Shown in pieces: positions 56,795 to 64,000 of a stretch of DNA of 64,000 nt. Every line of letters starts with the position of its first letter. Positions within the stretch are counted from its first letter, which is position 1. Under the pieces are notes generated by a model. It was not told the origin of the DNA. It saw only the letters and a program-made list of their open reading frames with translations, and did not search any database. Source of the DNA: JACVRW01 sp963764665 (GTDB taxonomy: Bacteria > Actinomycetota > Thermoleophilia > Solirubrobacterales > Thermoleophilaceae); contig CAVXTL010000017.1 of NCBI GenBank assembly GCA_963764665.1, forward strand, positions 66,971 through 130,970, read 5' to 3'. A program made the translations under genes and the position numbers.

Positions 56795-58261
56795 CTAGAT
56801 CGGGTAGTGCCGCGAGCCCGACTGGACCGTGATCCAGCGCAGCTCGGTGAACTCGTCCAGGGCCGCCTTGCCGCCGAAGCGCCCGAAGCCGCTCGCCTTC
56901 ACGCCGCCGAACGGCATCTGCGGCTCGTCGTGGACGGTCGCTCCGTTCACGTGGCAGATGCCGCTCTCGATCCGGCGGGCGAGGTCGAGGGCGGTCGGCA
57001 CGTCGGCCCCGAACACCGAGGCCGACAGGCCGTACTCGGTGTCGTTGGCCACGCGCACCGCCTCGTCCGGGCCGTCGACCGCAACGATCCCTACCACCGG
57101 GCCGAACGACTCCTCGCTGTAGATCCGCATCTTCGGGGTGACCCCGTTCAGCACCGTCGGAGGGAAGAGCGGCCCGTCGGGCTCGCCGCCGGTCACCACC
57201 TCGGCGCCGTTCGACACGGCGTCCTGCACGAGGCCGGCCACGCGCTCGACCGCAGCGGCGTTGACCATCGGGCCGATCTGCGTGCCGGGGTCGCGCGGGT
57301 CGCCGACGGTCAGGGCGGCGGCGCGCTCGCCCAGCTTGGCGGCGAACGAGTCGACCACCGAGCGGTCGACCACCAGGCGCTCGGTGGACATGCAGATCTG
57401 GCCCTGGTGCATGAACGCGCCGAACTTGGCGGCTGCCACGGCCTCGTCGATGTCGGCGTCGGCGAGCACGATCTGCGGCGCCTTGCCGCCCAGCTCGAGC
57501 AGCACGCGCTTGAGGTGGCGCGCTGCGTTCTCGGCCACCAGGCGCCCCACGCGGGTGGAGCCGGTGAAGTTGATGCGCCGGACGGCTGGGTGGGCGATCA
57601 GCTCGTCGACCACGTCGGCGGCGTCCGGTCCCTCGTGGGTCAGGAGGTTGACCACGCCCGGCGGGAGCCCCGCGTCGTTGAGGGCGCGGGCGATCTCGCC
57701 GTGCGTGCGCGGGCAGACCTCGGATGCCTTGAGGATCACGGTGTTCCCGAACGCCAGCGGCTGAGCGACCGCACGGGTGCCGAGGATCACGGGCGCGTTC
57801 CACGGCGCGATGCCGAGCACCACCCCGGCGGGCTGGCGGATGCCGAAGGCGGTGAGGCCGGGCACGTCGGAAGGAATCACCTCGCCGGTGACGGCGGTGG
57901 TCTGCGCCGCCGCCTCGGCGAGCATCCCCGCCGCGAAGTTGGTGTTGAACATTCCCCAGCCGAAGGTGCCGCCGGTCTCCTGCGTGACGATGCCGGCGAT
58001 GTGCTCCGCGCGCTCCCGGAGCAGCCCGGCAGCCTTCTGGAGCAGGTCGCGACGCGCATTCGGCGGTGTGGCGGCCCACTCGGGGAACGCGGCGGCCGCG
58101 GCGTCGGCGGCGGCGCGGGCGTCCTCGCGCTTGGCGGCGGCGGCCTTGCCGACCGTGTCGCCGGTGAACGGGTCGGTCTGCTCGAACGAGCTTCCCGATC
58201 CGGCGCCCTTCCACTCTCCGCCGATCAGCAGATCCTGCTGCTCGAGTTCCACCGTGCTCAT
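56795..58261 (-). CDS. Aldehyde dehydrogenase (vanillin/salicylaldehyde dehydrogenase-like)
   Basis: A 488-residue ALDH. VVLGIAPWNAPVILGTRAVA and FTGSTRVGRLVAENAARHLK form the cofactor site, the general base Glu is in VLLELGGKAPQIVL, and the catalytic Cys is in FMHQGQICMSTERL. GKAPQ with HQGQICMST is the pattern of vanillin and salicylaldehyde dehydrogenases. It would oxidise aromatic aldehydes from hydroxycinnamate side-chain cleavage. It is the second such enzyme in the window, divergent from purU. A 5-bp inverted repeat TCAGG-CTA-CCTGA lies in the shared promoter region. Confidence 0.87.
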   Translation of the reverse strand: MSTVELEQQDLLIGGEWKGAGSGSSFEQTDPFTGDTVGKAAAAKREDARAAADAAAAAFPEWAATPPNARRDLLQKAAGLLRERAEHIAGIVTQETGGTFGWGMFNTNFAAGMLAEAAAQTTAVTGEVIPSDVPGLTAFGIRQPAGVVLGIAPWNAPVILGTRAVAQPLAFGNTVILKASEVCPRTHGEIARALNDAGLPPGVVNLLTHEGPDAADVVDELIAHPAVRRINFTGSTRVGRLVAENAARHLKRVLLELGGKAPQIVLADADIDEAVAAAKFGAFMHQGQICMSTERLVVDRSVVDSFAAKLGERAAALTVGDPRDPGTQIGPMVNAAAVERVAGLVQDAVSNGAEVVTGGEPDGPLFPPTVLNGVTPKMRIYSEESFGPVVGIVAVDGPDEAVRVANDTEYGLSASVFGADVPTALDLARRIESGICHVNGATVHDEPQMPFGGVKASGFGRFGGKAALDEFTELRWITVQSGSRHYPI

Positions 58262-58300
58262 GCGTGTCTCCTCTCCCGATCTCCCCGGCGTGCTGCTATG

Positions 58301-58313
58301 TCAGGCTACCTGA
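58301..58313. promoter_or_regulatory. Inverted repeat TCAGG-CTA-CCTGA in the divergent aldehyde dehydrogenase/purU promoter
   Basis: The spacing is identical to the TCAAA-N3-TTTGA sites and the outer TCA/TGA is shared, but the inner bases differ. It lies 40 bp upstream of the aldehyde dehydrogenase start and 39 bp before purU. It may be a diverged site for the same regulator family or a separate operator. Confidence 0.4.
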
Positions 58314-58351
58314 GACACGGCGCCGTCCACCACGCCAGGTAGAACCCGCGT

Positions 58352-59215
58352 GTGGCCGATCAGCCCGCGATCACGCGGCTACTCATCTCGTGTCCCGACC
58401 GTGCCGGGATCGTCAGCGCCGCGTCGGGCTTTCTCTTCGAGGCGGGCGCGAACATCGTGCGCTCGGACCAGTACACGACCAACCCCGAGGGCGGCGAGTT
58501 CTTCATGCGCATGGAGTACTTCCTGCCCATGTCGGCAGCCGACCGCGAGGCGCTCGAGCGCGACTTCGTTGCCAAGGTCGCGGAGCCGTTCCAGATGGAG
58601 TGGCGCATGTGGGACACGGCGAACCGCAAGCGCGTGGGCATCCTCGTCTCACGCGAGGAGCACTGCCTGCTCGACCTGATGTGGCGCTGGCGCCGCGGCT
58701 CGATGGAGGGCGACATCACGATCGTCGCCTCGAACCACGAGGATGCGCGCGGTGACGTGGAGGGCTTCGGCATTCCCTTCGAGCACGTGCCGGTGACCAA
58801 GGAGACCAAGCCGGAGTCGGAGGCCAGGCTGCTCGAGCTGCTCGTGGGCAACTGCGAGCTGGTGGTGCTCGCCCGCTACATGCAGATCGTGTCGGGCGAC
58901 TTCCTGGAGCGGCTCGGCGTGCCGGTGATCAACATCCACCACTCGTTCCTCCCGGCGTTCGCGGGCGCGGGCCCGTACGAGCGGGCCAAGGAGCGCGGCG
59001 TGAAGCTCATCGGCGCCACCGCCCACTACGTGACCGAGGAGCTGGATGCCGGGCCGATCATCGAGCAGGACGTGGTGAGGGTCACGCACCAGGACAGCAT
59101 CGAGACGATGAAGCAGCTCGGCGCGGACGCGGAGCGAACGGTCCTGGCGCGCGCGGTGGAGCGCCACCTCGAGGACCGGGTGATCGTGACCGAGAACACC
59201 ACCGTCGTCTTCTAG
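58352..59215 (+). CDS. purU: Formyltetrahydrofolate deformylase
   Basis: A 287-residue PurU. The N-terminal ACT domain is ITRLLISCPDRAGIVSAASG. The C-terminal formyltransferase-like domain has LVVLARYMQIVSGDFLERLG, catalytic VINIHHSFLPAFAGAGPYER and GATAHYVTEELDAGPIIEQD with the catalytic Asp. It hydrolyses 10-formyl-THF to formate and THF. The location next to a cyclodeaminase-like gene and a GcvT fusion suggests use in oxidising one-carbon units from demethylation rather than purine synthesis. GTG at 58352 is the start. Confidence 0.93.
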   Translation: MADQPAITRLLISCPDRAGIVSAASGFLFEAGANIVRSDQYTTNPEGGEFFMRMEYFLPMSAADREALERDFVAKVAEPFQMEWRMWDTANRKRVGILVSREEHCLLDLMWRWRRGSMEGDITIVASNHEDARGDVEGFGIPFEHVPVTKETKPESEARLLELLVGNCELVVLARYMQIVSGDFLERLGVPVINIHHSFLPAFAGAGPYERAKERGVKLIGATAHYVTEELDAGPIIEQDVVRVTHQDSIETMKQLGADAERTVLARAVERHLEDRVIVTENTTVVF

Positions 59216-59769
59216 GCGGGCGCCACACGGACGCGTGCGTCTCGGGCGCGCGCCCGGGCCGCACGCACCAGGGCGCGCACCGGGTCGTCCGGCCGCTCGC
59301 CCAGGTTGATCTCCACCAGCGTCGCGGCCGCGGCCGTGGCCGCTTCGGCAAGCAGTACGCCGGTCACAGCGTCGCCGCGAACCTCCGCGCCGCTGGCGTC
59401 CGCCACGTCGGCGCCCAGCGCCGCGATCTCCGCCGCCAACTCGGCGATCGCCAGCGGGCTCTGGCTCGCCTCGGCCAGCGCCGCGTCGATGCGCTCCGCC
59501 CGTGCCGGGTCGTCGCCCGGCAGCCGCCGGGCCTCGAGCACCGGGGCGTAGGACGAAAGCTCGTCATCGGCGAGCGACAATGCCCGGCCGCGAAGCGAGC
59601 GAGCCCGATCCGCGCTCTCGCCGGTCCCGGCGATGCTCGCGGCCATCTCCACGAGCGCCGCCGCCAGCGCGGCCGCCAGTGCCGACGAGGAGCCGCCGCC
59701 GGGCGCCGGCGTGGCGGCAGCCACGTCGTCGAGCAGCGCCTTCAAGGGCGTGTCGCGGAGCCCGGTCAT
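59212..59769 (-). CDS. Cyclodeaminase/cyclohydrolase (FchA/FTCD C-terminal) family protein
   Basis: A 185-residue all-alpha protein with the family opening LKALLDDVAAATPAPGGGSS and ALAAALAAALVEMAASIAGT, rich in alanine, followed by VTGVLLAEAATAAAATLVEI. Members are methenyl-THF cyclohydrolase (FchA) or formimino-THF cyclodeaminase. With PurU (convergent, 4-bp overlap) it would link methenyl-THF to formyl-THF and formate. ATG at 59769 fits the family N-terminus. Confidence 0.83.
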   Translation of the reverse strand: MTGLRDTPLKALLDDVAAATPAPGGGSSSALAAALAAALVEMAASIAGTGESADRARSLRGRALSLADDELSSYAPVLEARRLPGDDPARAERIDAALAEASQSPLAIAELAAEIAALGADVADASGAEVRGDAVTGVLLAEAATAAAATLVEINLGERPDDPVRALVRAARARARDARVRVAPA

Positions 59770-59776
59770 CGAGTGG

Positions 59777-60646
59777 TCAGGAAGGTATCGCCGGCAGGTC
59801 CGAAAGCCAGTCGCTGCGGCCACCGGTCTCGTCCCAGATCACCGGGAAGAACGACTCGTCGAGCGAAAGGTCGCCGCGGCGCCGGTAGCGCGAGTAGATC
59901 AAGTCCACAGCCTCCGGGTGGAAGCGCGTCTCCACCGGCACGAGGTGCGACACGAGCGCCCGGCGATGCGTCTCGGCCTCGTTCGGCCCCGAGCCGTGAA
60001 AGGTGAGCGAGTGGTGGAAGGTGCAGCCACCGGCCTTGACCACCACCGGTACGCGCTCGGGTTCGACGCCGTCGGGTGCGGCGGCGTGGGCCGGCGCCAG
60101 CCAGTCCTCGGGAGCGTGGAACTCGCCGCGCGACGGCGGGACCTTGGGCCACTGGTGTGAGCCGCGCACGTACTCGATCGTGCCGCCCTGCGCTCGCGTG
60201 TCGTCGAGCGCCACCCAGCAGGTGATCATCTCGGGCGGCACCAGGTAGCCGGCGTACGAGCCGTCCTGGTGCATGCCGAGCGAGCGGGCGCCGGGCGGCT
60301 TCCAGAGGCAGTTGTCCTGGAGCATCCGCGTGCCGCGGTAGCCGCCGAGCTGGGCGGCCAGGCGGCCGGTCCGCTCGCTCAGCACCTGGGCGGCCAGCAG
60401 GTCGTCCGCGCGCCAGCCGTTGCAGATCTGGCGGGTGAGGTCCTCACGGTCGCGACCCGCTTTCCAGTTGACCTCGTCGGGCTGGATGCCGGTGGCGTAC
60501 TCCCCCTCGAACAGCGCGGCGAAGCGCTCACGGAGCACCTCCACCGCATCGTCGGAGAGGAACCCCTCCTCGATGATCAGGAAGCCGTCGCTCCGGAAGC
60601 GATCGACCTGCTCTTCGGAAAGGCGCTCCTCGACGCTGACGGTCAT
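59777..60646 (-). CDS. Phytanoyl-CoA dioxygenase (PhyH) family Fe(II)/2-oxoglutarate oxygenase
   Basis: A 289-residue double-stranded beta-helix oxygenase. The iron motif His-x-Asp is in LGMHQDGSYAGYLVPPEMIT. The distal His is in TFHHSLTFHGSGPNEAETHR, followed by the Arg of RRALVSHLVP for 2-oxoglutarate. The N-terminus (LSEEQVDRFRSDGFLIIEEG) is typical. Members hydroxylate or dealkylate small molecules. Its neighbours are one-carbon and flavin genes, so an oxidative demethylation or dealkylation is possible. The substrate is unknown. Confidence 0.85.
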   Translation of the reverse strand: MTVSVEERLSEEQVDRFRSDGFLIIEEGFLSDDAVEVLRERFAALFEGEYATGIQPDEVNWKAGRDREDLTRQICNGWRADDLLAAQVLSERTGRLAAQLGGYRGTRMLQDNCLWKPPGARSLGMHQDGSYAGYLVPPEMITCWVALDDTRAQGGTIEYVRGSHQWPKVPPSRGEFHAPEDWLAPAHAAAPDGVEPERVPVVVKAGGCTFHHSLTFHGSGPNEAETHRRALVSHLVPVETRFHPEAVDLIYSRYRRRGDLSLDESFFPVIWDETGGRSDWLSDLPAIPS

Positions 60647-60651
60647 CGCTC

Positions 60652-61260
60652 CTACCCGCCCTGTCCCAGGGATCCGAGTCGCTCATAGCGTCCGCCGTGG
60701 AAAAGCAGCGGCGAGCCCGCGTGGTGGCGGGCGTACTCCACGCGGCCGAGGAACAGCGAGTGGTCGCCGCCCCAGTAGGAGCGCTGCACCGAAGCCACGA
60801 AGTGGGCCAGCGCGCCCTCCACCAGCGGCGTCTCGCGTATGAGCCCGAAGCGCGGCTCGGGCAGGTCCTCGCCCGAGCGGCCGGCGAAGCGATCCGAGAG
60901 TGCGCTCTGGGTCTCGCAGAGGACGCTCACGCCGTAGTGGGAGCCCTCGTGGAGCAGGTTGCACATCTTGGTCCGCCGGTCCACGGACACCAGCACCAGC
61001 GGCGGCTCGAGGGACACCGACATGAACGCGTTCGCGGTCATGCCGTGCACCTGGTCGCCCTTCAGCGTGGTGACGACCGTGACCCCGGTGGCGAACTGGC
61101 CGAGCACCCTGCGAAGCGCCACGGCCGGGTCGTCGCCCTGCACGTCCGAGACGTCAGGGGCCTCCTGCTCCAGCACCTCGTCGAACGGGGTGGCGCCGAT
61201 CCCGTCCGGCCCCGTGAAGCTCAGCGGGAAGTCGAACTCCGCAGGCCTGCCGGCTTCCAT
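60652..61260 (-). CDS. Flavin reductase-like domain protein
   Basis: A 202-residue protein with an acidic 45-residue N-terminal extension, then a flavin reductase fold: LGQFATGVTVVTTLKGDQVH, MTANAFMSVSLEPPLVLVSV, SHYGVSVLCETQSALSDRFA and DHSLFLGRVEYARHH. It should supply reduced FMN or FAD, typically to a two-component monooxygenase. The acyl-CoA dehydrogenase-like gene at the right edge could be the partner, since group D monooxygenases share that fold. ATG overlaps the GcvT fusion stop (TGATG). Confidence 0.85.
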   Translation of the reverse strand: MEAGRPAEFDFPLSFTGPDGIGATPFDEVLEQEAPDVSDVQGDDPAVALRRVLGQFATGVTVVTTLKGDQVHGMTANAFMSVSLEPPLVLVSVDRRTKMCNLLHEGSHYGVSVLCETQSALSDRFAGRSGEDLPEPRFGLIRETPLVEGALAHFVASVQRSYWGGDHSLFLGRVEYARHHAGSPLLFHGGRYERLGSLGQGG

Positions 61261-63587
61261 CAGGACCTCGGCTTCGTCTTGTCGGGGTCGTAGAAGGGCA
61301 CGCGCACGACCTTCGCCGGGATCCGCTTCTGAAGCCCGTCGAGCTTGCCCACCTCCACGTCGGTGCCCAGCTCTCCGTACTGCACGGCCATGCGGCAGAG
61401 GGCGATGTTCTTGCGCAGCGTCGGGCTGCGGGTGCCGCTCGTGATCACGCCGACCCTGCGGCGACCCACGTAGACCTCGTCGCCGTGGCCGGCGGTCTCG
61501 TTGCCCTCCAGCTCGAGGCCCACCAGCCGGCGCTGCGGATGCGCCTGGCGCTCCACGAGCGCCTCCTTGCCGATGAAGTCGTCCTCGCTGTCGAGCTTGA
61601 CCGCGAAGCCGATCCCGGCCTCGAAGGGGTCCACCTGATCGTCGAACTCGTAGCCGGCGAAGATCAGGCCGGCCTCGATGCGGATCATGTCGAGCGCCTC
61701 CAGGCCGAGCGGCTTGAGGCCGTGGTCCTGGCCCGCATCCCAGATGGCGTCCCACACGGCCGGGCCGTCGCTCGGGTGGCAGAAGACCTCGTAGCCGAGC
61801 TCGCCGGTGTAGCCGGTGCGCGACACCACCACGGGGATCCCGTCGTACCCGCCGAAGCGCCCCACCAGGAAGCGGAACCACTTGAGCTCGTCGAGCCCGG
61901 GCTGGGTGGGGGGCGTCCACACGAGCTTCTTCATCAACTCGCGGCTCTCCGGCCCCTGGACGGCGAGGTTGTGGAGCTGGTCGGTGGACGGCTTGACGAA
62001 CACGTGGAGCCCGAGCTTCTGAGCCAGCTCCTTGAGCCATACGCCGGTGTACTCGTCGCCGCCGATGAACCGGAAGTTGTCGTCGCCGAGGCGGAAGACG
62101 GTGGCGTCGTCGATCATGCCGCCGGTCTCGTTGCACACGGCGGTGTAGACCACGTGGCCCACGCCGAGCCGGCGCGCGTCGCGCGTGATCGCCCACTGGA
62201 TCAGCGTCTCGGCGTCGGGTCCCAGCACCTCCCACTTGCGGAGCGGCGAGAGGTCCATCACCACCGCCTTCTCACGGCAGGCCCAGTACTCCGAGATCCC
62301 GCCCTCGTTGTTGTAGCAGTGGGGCAGCCAGTACCCGCGGTACTCCACGAAGCTCTCGGTGAGGTCGCTCGTGCGCGGGTGGAAGGTGGTCTCCTTGGTC
62401 AAAACGGGCTCAGCCTCCGGGGTCACGCGGTGGGCGATCGCGGTCGAGAAGCGGTTCTCGGGCGAGTACACGCGCACGTGCACGTCGGTGATCTCCCAGC
62501 CGTTGGCCGGGTCGATGTCGTCCGGGCAGGCCGAGGACGCGCAGACCAGGTCGGTCATCGCCCGCAGCAGCACGTAGTCCCCCGGCCGCGACCAGGGCTC
62601 GTCCATGAACAGCAGGTTGTGGTCGTCGAAGCCGGTGTTGTAGAAGAAGTTGAGCGCCTCCCAGCCCTTGCGCTCGGCGATGCCGTAGGGCGTGACCTGC
62701 TCGTTGAAGTTCTCGGTGCAGCTGATGTGCCCGGGGTAGCCCATGTCCTCGTAGTACTTGGACGTGCAGGCGAGCGCGAACGTGTCGTGGCGGCCCACCG
62801 TGTCTCGCACGACCTCCACGAGCGGGTCCATGTCCACGTCGTAGAACTTGCCCTGCAGGCCGGGGCTCGGATACGCGTTGCCCATCAGGGTGCGTGTGGT
62901 CACGCCGTCGAGGCCGCGCTCGAGCCCCTTCTGGAGCTTGCCGTGGTTGAAGGCGAGGAAGTCCGAGCACTGCCGGCCCTGCACGTCGATCACCTGGATG
63001 TACTCGCCGGCGCGCACCTCATAGGACAGCGCCGAGGCCAGGTCCACGCGGAAGTCGAGGCGCGGCTCGGCCAGCGGCGCCGGCAGCTCCACCTCGGCCA
63101 GCGACCGCGGGGTGGCGCGCCTGACCTCGACCACGAGCGCGGACGAGGGCGGGTCGCCGTCCACGAGCCGCCCGCCCGGCGCGGCCACGATCGCGATCGC
63201 GTCGCGCTCGGCCCGGAACGCCTGCGAGGAGCCGGGTGGGCTGTCGCTCCCGAACAGACGGGTCGCGCGCGCGTCGTGCGGGCGCAGGCCGCGCGCGTGG
63301 AGCACCTCGAGGAACGAGTGTCCGCCGCCTGCCGCCACCAGATCGCGGACGACCGTGGCGGGAGCGTCGGCGCCGGCGCCCAGCGCGCCCGGGTCCTCGC
63401 GGCCGTCGGGGGACAGCACCGTGAGCTCCGCGGGCTGGCCGCCGTCGGGGTCGATGATCGTCACGCGGTCGTCGCCGCGCAGGTCCACCACGGTGGCCGA
63501 GCCCGGCCTGACCCACCACGACTCGAACGAGCGATCGACCGGCTTGAGCCCGGCGATCAGGGCACGGCCGGCGGTCTCGACGGCCAT
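61260..63587 (-). CDS. Fusion: DUF1989 domain(s) + GcvT-like aminomethyl/demethylase domain
   Basis: A 775-residue protein. Residues about 20–165 (ATVVDLRGDDRVTIIDPDGG) look like a diverged copy of the following DUF1989/urea carboxylase-associated domain at about 170–360 (YIQVIDVQGRQCSDFLAFNH, CTSKYYEDMGYPGHISCTEN, FFYNTGFDDHNLLFMDEPWS). About 390–770 form a GcvT folate domain (YWACREKAVVMDLSPLRKWE, GYTGELGYEVFCHPSD, LGLEALDMIRIEAGLIFAGY). GcvT-fold demethylases (GcvT, DmdA, LigM, sarcosine and dimethylglycine enzymes) move a methyl or aminomethyl carbon to tetrahydrofolate. The folate genes next door support that role. ATG at 63587 follows the acyl-CoA dehydrogenase stop by 7 bp. An earlier open frame belongs to that gene. 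The substrate may be a methylamine or methoxyaromatic compound. Confidence 0.82.
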   Translation of the reverse strand: MAVETAGRALIAGLKPVDRSFESWWVRPGSATVVDLRGDDRVTIIDPDGGQPAELTVLSPDGREDPGALGAGADAPATVVRDLVAAGGGHSFLEVLHARGLRPHDARATRLFGSDSPPGSSQAFRAERDAIAIVAAPGGRLVDGDPPSSALVVEVRRATPRSLAEVELPAPLAEPRLDFRVDLASALSYEVRAGEYIQVIDVQGRQCSDFLAFNHGKLQKGLERGLDGVTTRTLMGNAYPSPGLQGKFYDVDMDPLVEVVRDTVGRHDTFALACTSKYYEDMGYPGHISCTENFNEQVTPYGIAERKGWEALNFFYNTGFDDHNLLFMDEPWSRPGDYVLLRAMTDLVCASSACPDDIDPANGWEITDVHVRVYSPENRFSTAIAHRVTPEAEPVLTKETTFHPRTSDLTESFVEYRGYWLPHCYNNEGGISEYWACREKAVVMDLSPLRKWEVLGPDAETLIQWAITRDARRLGVGHVVYTAVCNETGGMIDDATVFRLGDDNFRFIGGDEYTGVWLKELAQKLGLHVFVKPSTDQLHNLAVQGPESRELMKKLVWTPPTQPGLDELKWFRFLVGRFGGYDGIPVVVSRTGYTGELGYEVFCHPSDGPAVWDAIWDAGQDHGLKPLGLEALDMIRIEAGLIFAGYEFDDQVDPFEAGIGFAVKLDSEDDFIGKEALVERQAHPQRRLVGLELEGNETAGHGDEVYVGRRRVGVITSGTRSPTLRKNIALCRMAVQYGELGTDVEVGKLDGLQKRIPAKVVRVPFYDPDKTKPRS

Positions 63588-63594
63588 CTGGGTG

Positions 63595-63972
63595 CTAGTC
63601 CTGACCGGCCGGAGCGCGCGCCTCGTCCTTGTCGGCCTGCTCGGCCAGCTCCTTGGCCAGCTCGCGCTTGCCGGCCACGTCGAGCTTCTTGACCTCGTTC
63701 TCGACGACGCGCCGGTTGTAGGTCTGGTTCCAGTAGTCGAGCGCCTCAAAGCCGAGCAGGACGGCCTTGCCCACGAACTGGCGCAGCACCTCGTTGGTCG
63801 GGCCCATGACCCAGCCGGCCTTGGCGTCGCGCACGTAGCGCTCGAGCTCCATGTCCCGCTTGTACCCGGAGCCGCCGCAGGCGTGCAGCATCTTGTCCAC
63901 GTGATGGGCGGTGTTCTTGGCCGCCTCGAACTTGATCTGCCAGGCCCAGTGGAGATACGCCGCCCTGGCGGA
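63595..63972 (-). CDS. Acyl-CoA dehydrogenase-like protein, C-terminal fragment
   Basis: Only the last 125 or so residues are visible. AAYLHWAWQIKFEAAKNTAH, LHACGGSGYKRDMELERYVR and DAKAGWVMGPTNEVLRQFVG match the C-terminal helical domain of acyl-CoA dehydrogenase-fold proteins, including the conserved GGSGY and the GPTNEVLR end. The tail is lysine- and alanine-rich. The coding sequence stops being reliable at the right edge, where an adapter remnant begins. It may be a true dehydrogenase or the oxygenase partner of the flavin reductase. Confidence 0.78.
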   Translation of the reverse strand, partial: SARAAYLHWAWQIKFEAAKNTAHHVDKMLHACGGSGYKRDMELERYVRDAKAGWVMGPTNEVLRQFVGKAVLLGFEALDYWNQTYNRRVVENEVKKLDVAGKRELAKELAEQADKDEARAPAGQD

Positions 63973-64000
63973 ACAATACGTAACTGAACGGGGCCACATA
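63973..64000. other. Probable Oxford Nanopore adapter remnant at contig end
   Basis: CAATACGTAACTGAACG at 63974–63990 is identical to 17 consecutive bases of the standard nanopore ligation adapter (end sequence GCAATACGTAACTGAACG...). The base before it differs by one, and the last ten bases are a noisy continuation (ACAT retained). It breaks the coding sequence of the acyl-CoA dehydrogenase. It is an artefact, not biology. Confidence 0.85.

Noticed and set aside
61260..63749. Longer N-terminus for the DUF1989–GcvT fusion
   Set aside because: The extra residues are Arg/Thr-rich and overlap the acyl-CoA dehydrogenase coding sequence; ATG at 63587 fits the domain start.
1..64000. rRNA, tRNA, CRISPR arrays, insertion sequences, phage genes
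   Set aside because: None was recognised on either strand; no transposase, integrase or repeat-spacer pattern was seen.

Overview
The window is about 70% G+C, gene-dense, and full of 1–4 bp start/stop overlaps and GTG/TTG starts. Gene content and style suggest a soil actinobacterium, possibly Solirubrobacterales/Thermoleophilia; this is inferred from gene style, not from a marker gene. There are no rRNA or tRNA genes, insertion sequences, phage genes or CRISPR arrays. The dominant theme is catabolism of lignin-derived aromatic compounds.

Layout. (1) 1–12.0 kb, minus strand: one operon running from a branched-chain-type ABC transporter (substrate-binding lipoprotein, LivH, LivM, LivG, LivF) into two TPP-dependent E1 dehydrogenases (one split, one alpha-beta fused), a VOC protein, a TIM-barrel isomerase-like protein, a zinc alcohol dehydrogenase, a 2,4'-dihydroxyacetophenone dioxygenase-like cupin and a LURP-one-like protein. 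(2) 12.2–22.7 kb, plus strand: a MetE-like methyltransferase, an SDR, a zinc alcohol dehydrogenase and a GMC oxidoreductase. These lead into a two-subunit PEP-synthase-like kinase, a biotin carrier protein, a biotin-dependent carboxyltransferase and a HAD phosphatase. That set matches the logic of the hydroxyphenylethanone (Hpe/Acv) route for acetovanillone and 4-hydroxyacetophenone: phosphorylate the phenol, carboxylate the methyl ketone, remove the phosphate. (3) 22.7–25.9 kb: an AraC regulator, a VOC protein and an acetoacetyl-CoA-synthetase-like ligase that could activate the resulting aroylacetate. (4) 25.8–35.1 kb, minus strand: a mixed run (YdeI-like, phosphodiester glycosidase, VOC, alpha/beta hydrolase, GGDEF, amidase, CHAD, peroxiredoxin) headed by a benzaldehyde/vanillin dehydrogenase and an amidohydrolase that may release the aromatic acid. 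(5) 35.1–40.4 kb, plus strand: a benzoylformate decarboxylase, a repeat-rich gap, a MarR regulator, feruloyl/p-coumaroyl-CoA hydratase-lyase, an esterase and an arginase-fold protein. (6) 40.4–46.4 kb, minus strand: extradiol dioxygenase, RraA-family aldolase, PIG-L/GalB-like hydratase, a DUF6282-like protein, an NAD(P) dehydrogenase, a GntR regulator and an aryl-CoA ligase-like protein, apparently a second ring-cleavage route. (7) 46.5–50.2 kb: a homocysteine methyltransferase–SAM methyltransferase fusion, a GcvT/SoxG-like protein and an MFS transporter. (8) 50.2–56.7 kb, plus strand: pobA-pcaI-pcaJ-pcaH-pcaG-pcaB-pcaD-pcaC, from 4-hydroxybenzoate to 3-oxoadipyl-CoA. (9) 56.8–64.0 kb: another aldehyde dehydrogenase and a one-carbon/folate set (PurU, cyclodeaminase-like, a DUF1989–GcvT fusion) with a flavin reductase, a PhyH dioxygenase and the end of an acyl-CoA dehydrogenase.

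How it fits together (inference). Aryl methyl ketones, hydroxycinnamates and benzoylformate-type acids are each converted to an aromatic acid. 4-Hydroxybenzoate passes through PobA to protocatechuate and the ortho pathway. Methoxylated or more oxidised rings may use the extradiol route, with methyl groups handled by the folate and methyltransferase proteins. A perfect inverted repeat, TCAAA-N3-TTTGA (one copy starts with A instead of T), lies upstream of three of these units (12.1, 46.4 and 51.4 kb) and may be the operator of the GntR regulator encoded in the window.

Quality. Seven genes carry eight +1 frameshifts, nearly all in short G/C runs. The right edge contains a near-exact Oxford Nanopore adapter remnant. 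The frameshifts are therefore probably consensus errors, and the window ends at a contig end.
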